A stretch of 11,344 bases of DNA from Calditrichia bacterium (GTDB lineage Bacteria > Calditrichota > Calditrichia > Calditrichales > Calditrichaceae), in the NCBI GenBank assembly GCA_027039465.1, contig JALWEA010000296.1:1-11344 (forward strand). Reading direction: 5' to 3'. Numbering within the stretch: position 1 is the stretch's first letter; each line of letters begins with the position of its first letter. The position numbers and the translations under genes are program-made. Under the pieces are notes generated by a model. It saw nothing but the letters and a program-made list of their open reading frames with translations. It was not told where the DNA came from and searched no databases. Below are positions 7,771 through 11,344 of this stretch, in pieces.

Positions 7771-8662
7771 ACCTCTCCACCGCCTTGACCTTCTGCTCAT
7801 ATTCTTTGTAATCGTAAATGCCCACTTCATCGTAAGGTAAATGCGGTTTGATCAATTCGTCAATGGCCTTGGCCTGCTTTAGTAATTCTTCCAACTTTTG
7901 CAACGGCAACATGCTTGCCGCATCGCATAAAGCGCCGTCGCAGTCGGGATGCGTTTCAATGAACAGGGCATCCACTCCGGCCGCCACACCGGCGCGCGTC
8001 AATCCGAAAATAAATTCCTTGGCGCCGCCGCGACGATCGCTGCTGCTCACGCCGTACTTACGAATGGCATGGGTGGTGTCCAAAACCACCGGATAGCCCA
8101 AATCACGCATGATCTTCAAATTGCGCATGTCGATAATCAAATTATGGTAACCGAAGAACGTGCCACGTTCGGTCAACAGAATTTGATCGTTGCCTTCGCC
8201 GTTGATTTTATTGATGGCCGTTTGCATGTCCGATGCCGCCAAAAATTGGCCTTTTTTTACGTTGATCACTTTACCCGTTTTGGCCACGGCCAACAGCAAC
8301 GAAGTTTGCATGGAAAGAAAAGCGGGAATCTGAATCACGTCCAGAACCTCGGCGCAGGCCGGCGCATCATGCTGATCGTGAATATCGGAAAGCACGGGAA
8401 TGCCGAATTCTTCCTTAACTTTTTGCAGAATACGCAACCCCTTTTCCAGGCCAGGGCCTTGATAGCTTTTAGCCGACGAGCGATTGTCTTTTAAATAAGA
8501 AGATTTAAAGATTAAGGGCATGCCCAAACGATCAGCAATGGCTTTGACCTTTTCCGCCGTACCCAACACAATGTCTTCGCTCTCGATAACACAAGGGCCT
8601 GCAATCAAGGCCAACGGGTGCCCTTCGCCAATGGCGATATCACCCACATGTATGGTTTTCAT
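7769..8662 (-). CDS. kdsA: 3-deoxy-8-phosphooctulonate synthase (metal-dependent type)
   Basis: KdsA condenses phosphoenolpyruvate with arabinose-5-phosphate to give Kdo-8-phosphate in the cytoplasm, the substrate later used by KdsC. The 297-residue product carries all family blocks: LIAGPCVIES, FKSSYLKDNRSS, PVLSDIHD, IQIPAFLSMQT, VNVKKGQFLA, LTERGTFFGYHNL, LDTTHA and FIETHPD. In metal-dependent enzymes such as that of Aquifex the ligands are Cys, His, Glu and Asp. The matching residues here are Cys24, His198, Glu236 and Asp247, whereas the E. coli type has Asn in place of Cys. The C-terminal tail after about residue 275 (DEVGIYDYKEYEQ onward) exceeds the usual 270-285 residues. I choose ATG 8660-8662, six bases after GGAGG; an ATG at 8668 touches that site. 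The gene follows the outer-membrane protein gene by 44 bases and is probably in its operon. Its stop overlaps repeat element A. Confidence 0.96.
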   Translation of the reverse strand: MKTIHVGDIAIGEGHPLALIAGPCVIESEDIVLGTAEKVKAIADRLGMPLIFKSSYLKDNRSSAKSYQGPGLEKGLRILQKVKEEFGIPVLSDIHDQHDAPACAEVLDVIQIPAFLSMQTSLLLAVAKTGKVINVKKGQFLAASDMQTAINKINGEGNDQILLTERGTFFGYHNLIIDMRNLKIMRDLGYPVVLDTTHAIRKYGVSSSDRRGGAKEFIFGLTRAGVAAGVDALFIETHPDCDGALCDAASMLPLQKLEELLKQAKAIDELIKPHLPYDEVGIYDYKEYEQKVKAVER

Positions 8663-8683
8663 ATTCATCCTCCAAACGATTTA

Positions 8684-8704
8684 TTTTTCCTTTTTCCTTT
8701 TTCC
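8684..8704. repeat. three TTTTTCC heptads between the OMP gene and kdsA
   Basis: Three exact TTTTTCC units fill most of the short gap between the barrel-protein stop (8707) and the kdsA ribosome site. In the transcript they read AAAAAGG-like purine units, three weak Shine-Dalgarno look-alikes upstream of the real GGAGG. The same unit starts the long array at 10988. Confidence 0.75.
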
Positions 8705-8706
8705 TT

Positions 8707-9489
8707 TTATCTTGGCAACCTTACGCCCATCCCGAAGGCCACAAACCAGTCCGCCGCTTGCGTATTCAGACCTTTGCCTCCGTAGATATAAGCAATGGTG
8801 TTGCGTTTAATTAGCAAATTCAGGCCGCCGTCAAAATACATTTCCGCTCTTTTGTTAACCTGATGCTTATCCGTAAATTCAATAAAAGCGGATGTCTGTG
8901 GTGAAAATTCCACATGCAACGACAGTGCGTAAAAATATTGTAAAAAATTTTGATCGCGGTAACTGATCGCCACATTGTAATTCAGGCTGGCCGCCTCGCT
9001 TAACGGATGGGAAGCTAACAGGGCAATTCCAGGCTCAACGTATTTGGAAACAACCGTCTCCGAGCCAACGGGAAGATCCGCTTGAACAAGGAGTGAGGCA
9101 TTGGGCAACAAACCGTGTTTATGTTCCAAAAAATGCCATTTGCTTCCGAGAGAGATTCCTTGTATTGTGGCAACGCTGCTCTTCATCCCAAGATTTTTAT
9201 CCCGTTGGTACAGAAAGCCGCTGCCCAAGCGCAGCTCCAATTTTTTACTTAGGCTGAAACGAATGAGCGTATTGGCGAATTGAAATCGTTTCCGTTCCAA
9301 ATTGGGTTGATCCGGAAATTTCGAATCCTGCTGATACGAAAGTTTGCTTTCTATTTGCAAGCGGTACTTACGTACGGTTTGATAATTATTGCTCAGTCCC
9401 GGTTGATCGACTTTAATCGCCCCGTAATATTGGGCGAAAACAAATTGTACCCCTAGAAGGGTTATCAAAAGAGCAAATAACGAGCGCAT
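8707..9489 (-). CDS. outer-membrane beta-barrel protein, MetA-pathway transporter-like
   Basis: This is a predicted outer-membrane barrel of 260 residues. ATG 9487-9489 is chosen because GGGAGG lies just upstream and the first residues form a signal peptide (MRSLFALLITLLGVQFVFA, cleavage before QYYG). In-frame codons up to 9531 lack such support. The mature part alternates polar and hydrophobic residues in short strands. Segments such as GSKWHFLEHKHG, QADLPVGS, YRDQNFLQYFYALSL, TSAFIEF, YFDGGLNLLIKRNT and YGGKGLN/DWFVAFGMGVRLP fit the family once named for phenol MetA degradation (PF13557), whose members appear in many unrelated loci. The C terminus lacks a final aromatic residue (it ends RLPR). 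It is first in a probable operon with kdsA, 44 bases downstream. Substrate is unknown; an envelope role fits with Kdo synthesis but that is inference. Confidence 0.8.
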   Translation of the reverse strand: MRSLFALLITLLGVQFVFAQYYGAIKVDQPGLSNNYQTVRKYRLQIESKLSYQQDSKFPDQPNLERKRFQFANTLIRFSLSKKLELRLGSGFLYQRDKNLGMKSSVATIQGISLGSKWHFLEHKHGLLPNASLLVQADLPVGSETVVSKYVEPGIALLASHPLSEAASLNYNVAISYRDQNFLQYFYALSLHVEFSPQTSAFIEFTDKHQVNKRAEMYFDGGLNLLIKRNTIAYIYGGKGLNTQAADWFVAFGMGVRLPR

Positions 9490-9593
9490 AGTTCCTCCCT
9501 GCCAAAATTTATTGCATTCCCGAATTTTCAATGATCGCCGGAGTTACGTACAAATGCAGCGCGTCCGTAAACGGCTTAATCATTAATTAAATA

Positions 9594-9622
9594 AATGTAC
9601 GAAGACGAGGGGATAAAATCAA
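9594..9622 (-). promoter_or_regulatory. candidate promoter for the OMP-kdsA operon
   Basis: On the minus strand TTGATT (9617-9622), 17 bases and TACATT (9594-9599) precede the barrel-protein gene, giving a leader of about 100 bases. It matches consensus only partly. The stretch 9490-9634 otherwise shows no gene or repeat. Confidence 0.3.
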
Positions 9623-9634
9623 AGGAGCATCTTT

Positions 9635-9734
9635 GGGAACTGGGAACTGGGAGCTGAGGAAAAGTTAAGAGTATAAGGGTTAAGGGAAACGTTATTCGTT
9701 ATTCGTTATTCGTTATTCGTATATTCGTTAATTG
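9635..9734. repeat. heptad-repeat block B (single arm)
   Basis: From 9635 the sequence divides into 7-base units without slippage to 9718: GGGAACT twice, GGGAGCT, a transition unit, GTTAAGA/GTATAAG/GGTTAAG-type units, GGGAAAC, then four exact GTTATTC units (9691-9718), followed by GTATATTC and GTTAATT. Positions 9664-9704 match 10650-10690 of element C at 40 of 41 bases. No inverted partner arm follows, so this may be a half element. Confidence 0.8.
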
Positions 9735-9752
9735 TAATTGTTCTCTAAAATC

Positions 9753-9808
9753 GGGGTCGGCAGGAATATCACAGTCTTAGGTTGGTATATTTTCAAATTG
9801 CCGGCCCC
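9753..9808. repeat. long hairpin downstream of the toxin gene
   Basis: GGGGTCGGCA (9753-9762) can pair with TGCCGGCCCC (9799-9808): ten pairs, one of them G-T, around a 36-base loop. It lies about 100 bases past the toxin stop codon and between two heptad blocks. No T-run follows on either strand, so a classical terminator is unlikely. Confidence 0.5.
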
Positions 9809-9816
9809 TTCGTCAC

Positions 9817-9851
9817 TTGGAACTTGGATATTCCGTGTTGGACATTGGATA
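9817..9851. repeat. TTGGAYA-type heptads near the toxin gene
   Basis: Five consecutive 7-base units, TTGGAAC, TTGGATA, TTCCGTG, TTGGACA and TTGGATA, lie between the hairpin and the toxin stop codon. This is a different word from the other blocks but with the same 7-base period. Confidence 0.65.
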
Positions 9852-9909
9852 TTTAAAATTCTATTTTCAATACACAATGCGGGATACGCGTAATCAATTG
9901 ATTCCGTGT

Positions 9910-10296
9910 TTACCAAATCCGTTGAACGCCATAGGCATCAAAGATTTCATCGGCGCTGATTATCGGTAAATTTTCTTCAATCTGCTGGGCAATAATTAAA
10001 CGATCGAATGGATCGCGGTGATGAAACGGTAATTTCTCTATTCTTAAAATATGGGGTAATTCAATATTCAGTATTTCAATATCATTGCCTCTAATGTGTT
10101 CTTCAACAAAATCTTCAAGCGGCATTTCAAAGGAAATCTTACCCAAACTGCTTTTTATGGCCAACTCCCACAAACTTGCCATACTGACAAAGATAGTATT
10201 CTGCTCATCCAAATAAAGCATTTTGGCACGCGCACTTAATTTTGGCGAATCCGTTACAATCCACAAAAGGGTATGCGTATCAATCAAATACTTCAA
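9910..10296 (-). CDS. PIN-domain toxin, VapC-like
   Basis: VapC toxins are PIN-fold, Mg-dependent ribonucleases that cut RNA when not bound by their antitoxin. The 128-residue product has normal length. It shows the acidic residues expected: Asp6 in YLIDTHTLLW, Glu44 in ASLWELAIK, Asp95 and Asp98 in HRDPFDRLIIAQ, and Asp116 in ISADE. The HTLLW and HRDPFDR motifs place it with the Sll0205-like PIN subgroup. The start appears to be TTG (10294-10296), overlapping the antitoxin stop as TTGA, so translation is probably coupled to the upstream gene; there is no separate ribosome site or nearby ATG. With all acidic residues present the toxin looks intact. Heptad repeats follow it downstream. Confidence 0.92.
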   Translation of the reverse strand: MKYLIDTHTLLWIVTDSPKLSARAKMLYLDEQNTIFVSMASLWELAIKSSLGKISFEMPLEDFVEEHIRGNDIEILNIELPHILRIEKLPFHHRDPFDRLIIAQQIEENLPIISADEIFDAYGVQRIW

Positions 10297-10520
10297 CGCA
10301 GGTAGTCCTCAAAATCCTTTAACGGAGCATCAAAATCGGGAGCGATTTTTATTTTGCCTTTGGCCGAGCCCAATTTACGTTTTGCTTTTTTACCTTTAAG
10401 ACGAACTAATTTCGCAACGGGTTTATTGCCTTTGGCAATGATTACCTCTTCACCGCTCATTACTTTTTGAATTAATTTGGATAAATGCGTCTTGGCTTCA
10501 TGAATATTTATTTGATACAT
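10293..10520 (-). CDS. Phd/YefM-type antitoxin
   Basis: This 75-residue protein precedes and overlaps the PIN toxin by four bases, the usual order of type II toxin-antitoxin operons. The first half, with INIHEAKTHLSKLIQKV and EEVIIAKGNKPVAKLV, is the Phd/YefM DNA-binding fold. The C-terminal part has a basic KGKKAKRK run, then a short acidic tail (PLKDFEDYLR) likely to bind and cover the toxin. Family knowledge predicts that antitoxin and toxin-antitoxin complex repress their own promoter. ATG 10518-10520 is preceded by AGGTG about four bases upstream. Pairing with a VapC of the Sll0205-like type is common. Confidence 0.92.
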   Translation of the reverse strand: MYQINIHEAKTHLSKLIQKVMSGEEVIIAKGNKPVAKLVRLKGKKAKRKLGSAKGKIKIAPDFDAPLKDFEDYLR

Positions 10521-10549
10521 AATACACCTGCTTAGTCATTTTTTTGGCT

Positions 10550-10577
10550 AATTTAACTCAATATTCCGGAAATGCAA
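10550..10577 (-). promoter_or_regulatory. candidate toxin-antitoxin promoter with palindromic operator
   Basis: On the minus strand TTGCAT (10572-10577) and TAAATT (10550-10555) are 16 bases apart, upstream of the antitoxin gene. Inside the spacer lies the 8-base palindrome TTCCGGAA (10564-10571), a plausible operator for autorepression by the antitoxin complex. Both boxes are imperfect. Confidence 0.35.
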
Positions 10578-10622
10578 ATTAAAGAACGCACGAATTTTGA
10601 TTATTAAGATAGTGACATGTAT

Positions 10623-10928
10623 TAATTGGGAATTGAGGGAAGGTTAAGAGTTAAGAGTATAAGGGTTAAGTGAAACGTTATTCGTTATTCGTATATTCGT
10701 TAATCGTGGATTGGTGAGATGTGGCGGTCGTTGCGATTAACATCATTACCTGCCGGTGACGCTTTGGAAGGGATTGCTTCACTCTCCCGCTCGCAGGCTC
10801 GCGGGATCGTTCGCAATGACAGCCCTTTACGATTAACGAATATACGAATAACGGATACACGAATAACATTTCACTTAACCCTTATACCCTTAACTTTCCC
10901 TTAGTTCCCAGTTCCGAATTCCCAATTA
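10623..10928. repeat. palindromic heptad-repeat element C (MITE-like)
   Basis: A 306-base unit bounded by perfect 12-base inverted ends (TAATTGGGAATT at 10623-10634, complement at 10917-10928). The left arm (10623-10707) and right arm (10829-10928) are inverted copies with small differences. Both show, in order, GGGAAYT units, GTTAAGR units with GTATAAG, a GTGAAAY unit, GTTATTC units, a GTATATTC-like unit and GTTAATCGT, largely in 7-base phase. The core (10708-10828) is unrelated and GC-richer. I see no target-site duplication. Frames read through it are artefacts. Confidence 0.75.
10770..10822. repeat. dispersed GCAATGACA-type repeat in the core of element C
   Basis: ATTGC (10773-10777) pairs with GCAAT (10813-10817) and CCCGC (10786-10790) with GCGGG (10801-10805), forming an interrupted stem. 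The wording, GATTGCTTC then GCTCGCAGGCTCGCGGG then CGCAATGACA, resembles a repeat scattered through many bacterial genomes. A diverged relative occurs at 10951-10981. Confidence 0.6.
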
Positions 10929-10950
10929 CTAAGGCCGTTGCTACTTTTGA

Positions 10951-10981
10951 GGAGATTCTTCGCTCCGCTCATAATGACACC
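10951..10981. repeat. second dispersed AATGACA-type repeat
   Basis: GGAGATTCTTCGCTCCGCTC followed by ATAATGACAC resembles the GATTGCTTC...GCAATGACA repeat at 10770-10822, in the same orientation. It lies just outside element C and before the heptad array. Confidence 0.5.
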
Positions 10982-10987
10982 TCTTCT

Positions 10988-11064
10988 TTTTTCCTTTTTC
11001 CTTTTTCCTTTTTCTTTTGTCATTTGTCTTTTGTCCTTTGTCATTTGCCCTTTGTCTTTTTTCT
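10988..11064. repeat. eleven-unit pyrimidine heptad array upstream of the TetR gene
   Basis: Positions 10988-11064 divide into eleven 7-base units with no slippage: TTTTTCC three times, TTTTTCT, then TTTGTCA, TTTGTCT, TTTGTCC, TTTGTCA, TTTGCCC and TTTGTCT, and a final TTTTTCT. One strand is almost pure pyrimidine. The array ends inside the predicted spacer of the TetR promoter. Confidence 0.9.
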
Positions 11065-11073
11065 TCGTATATT
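11045..11073 (+). promoter_or_regulatory. candidate promoter of the TetR-family gene
   Basis: TATATT (11068-11073) is a good -10 box. A 17-base spacer places TTGCCC (11045-11050), part of the heptad array, at the -35 position (3/6 match). Transcription would start within the palindromic operator that follows. Confidence 0.45.
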
Positions 11074-11091
11074 ACCGACCGACGGGTCGGT
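11074..11091. promoter_or_regulatory. palindromic operator, probably for the TetR protein
   Basis: ACCGACC and GGTCGGT are perfect 7-base inverted halves around GACG. The site touches the -10 box and covers the predicted transcript start, 22 bases before the ATG. TetR-family repressors typically bind such palindromes at their own promoters, so autorepression is likely. Confidence 0.65.
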
Positions 11092-11113
11092 CAAATTAAA
11101 CACCGGTATTTCA

Positions 11114-11344
11114 ATGCCTAAAATTATCAATCGCCAAGAAAAGAAGGAACTCATTTTGCAGGCGGCCTTGAAGGTCTTTTCCGAAAAAGGGTTCAACGCC
11201 ACCAAAATGATCGATATTGCCAATCAGGCCGGAATCGGCAAAGGCACCATTTACGAATATTTCAAAAACAAAGAAGACATCCTTTCCGAATTGTTCGCTT
11301 TCCTGTTTCGCGATTTTGATCAGCAGTTCCGCAAAGCGCTCGAA
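11114..11344 (+). CDS. TetR/AcrR family transcriptional regulator, N-terminal part
   Basis: The frame opens at ATG 11114-11116 and runs 77 codons to the right edge without a stop; the ligand-binding C-terminal domain is outside the window. The visible part is the TetR DNA-binding domain: helix 1 (KKELILQAALKVFSEKGF, residues 10-27), the turn NATKMIDIANQAGIGKG and the recognition helix with GTIYEYFKNKEDIL (about 44-57). These match the family consensus closely. TetR proteins are dimeric repressors released by small ligands and often control neighbouring efflux or lipid genes. The target here is probably downstream of the window. No strong Shine-Dalgarno precedes the ATG, but it is the only sensible start and sits just behind a palindromic operator. 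Confidence 0.93.
   Translation, partial: MPKIINRQEKKELILQAALKVFSEKGFNATKMIDIANQAGIGKGTIYEYFKNKEDILSELFAFLFRDFDQQFRKALE

Noticed and set aside
9635..9734. CRISPR-like or telomere-like repeats (GGGTTAAG)
   Set aside because: The units are contiguous 7-mers without spacers of constant length, and the words change along the block; neither CRISPR nor a telomere repeat fits.
9728..9916. Minus-strand frame of 62 codons overlapping the end of the toxin gene
   Set aside because: It consists of heptad units and the hairpin stem read as codons, with no ribosome site or protein-like composition.
10678..10869. Minus-strand frame of 63 codons containing CHCERSREP
   Set aside because: It runs through both arms and the core of palindromic element C. 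This type of translation is a familiar artefact of the dispersed GCAATGACA repeat, and no ribosome site supports it.

Overview
The window looks like chromosomal DNA from a Gram-negative bacterium of the FCB superphylum. Calditrichota is my best guess, with Ignavibacteriota or a related lineage possible. Three things point there: a secreted protein ending in a type A Por/T9SS sorting domain (NYPNPFNP motif), Kdo (lipopolysaccharide core) synthesis genes, and an outer-membrane beta-barrel. Most starts carry a GGAGG-like Shine-Dalgarno, and two candidate promoters resemble sigma-70 consensus (17-base spacers, TATATT -10 boxes). This does not fit a typical member of Bacteroidota. The assignment is an inference; no rRNA or housekeeping marker is present.

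Layout. Positions 1-85 (minus) hold a near-consensus promoter and the first 16 codons of a gene that leaves the window, possibly a transposase. Positions 231-1402 (minus) are a decayed AAA_14/DUF4143 ATPase with one nonsense codon and one frameshift. After an AT-rich gap comes a plus-strand gene (1944-4376) for a secreted seven-repeat SBBP beta-propeller. From 10520 down to 4502 every gene is on the minus strand. In transcription order these are a Phd/VapB-like antitoxin and VapC-like PIN toxin, an outer-membrane barrel protein, kdsA, a POT-like MFS transporter, a DJ-1/PfpI protein and kdsC. KdsA makes Kdo-8-phosphate and KdsC dephosphorylates it, so two steps of one pathway flank two unrelated genes. 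A plus-strand TetR/AcrR regulator (from 11114) runs off the right edge behind its own candidate promoter and operator.

The most unusual content is between the genes. From about 7.2 kb to 11.06 kb the spacers are built from 7-base units (GGGAACT, GTTAAGR, GTTATTC, TTGGAYA, TTTTTCC, TTTGTCN) kept in 7-base phase over 21 to about 100 bases. Several blocks are arranged as long inverted arms around unrelated cores, most clearly at 10623-10928 and 7216-7770, which looks like a family of palindromic mobile or repeat modules. They resemble the heptanucleotide STRR sequences of cyanobacteria. One array (10988-11064) runs into the TetR promoter and seems to supply its -35 box, so unit copy number could affect expression. 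I saw no CRISPR array, rRNA or tRNA.
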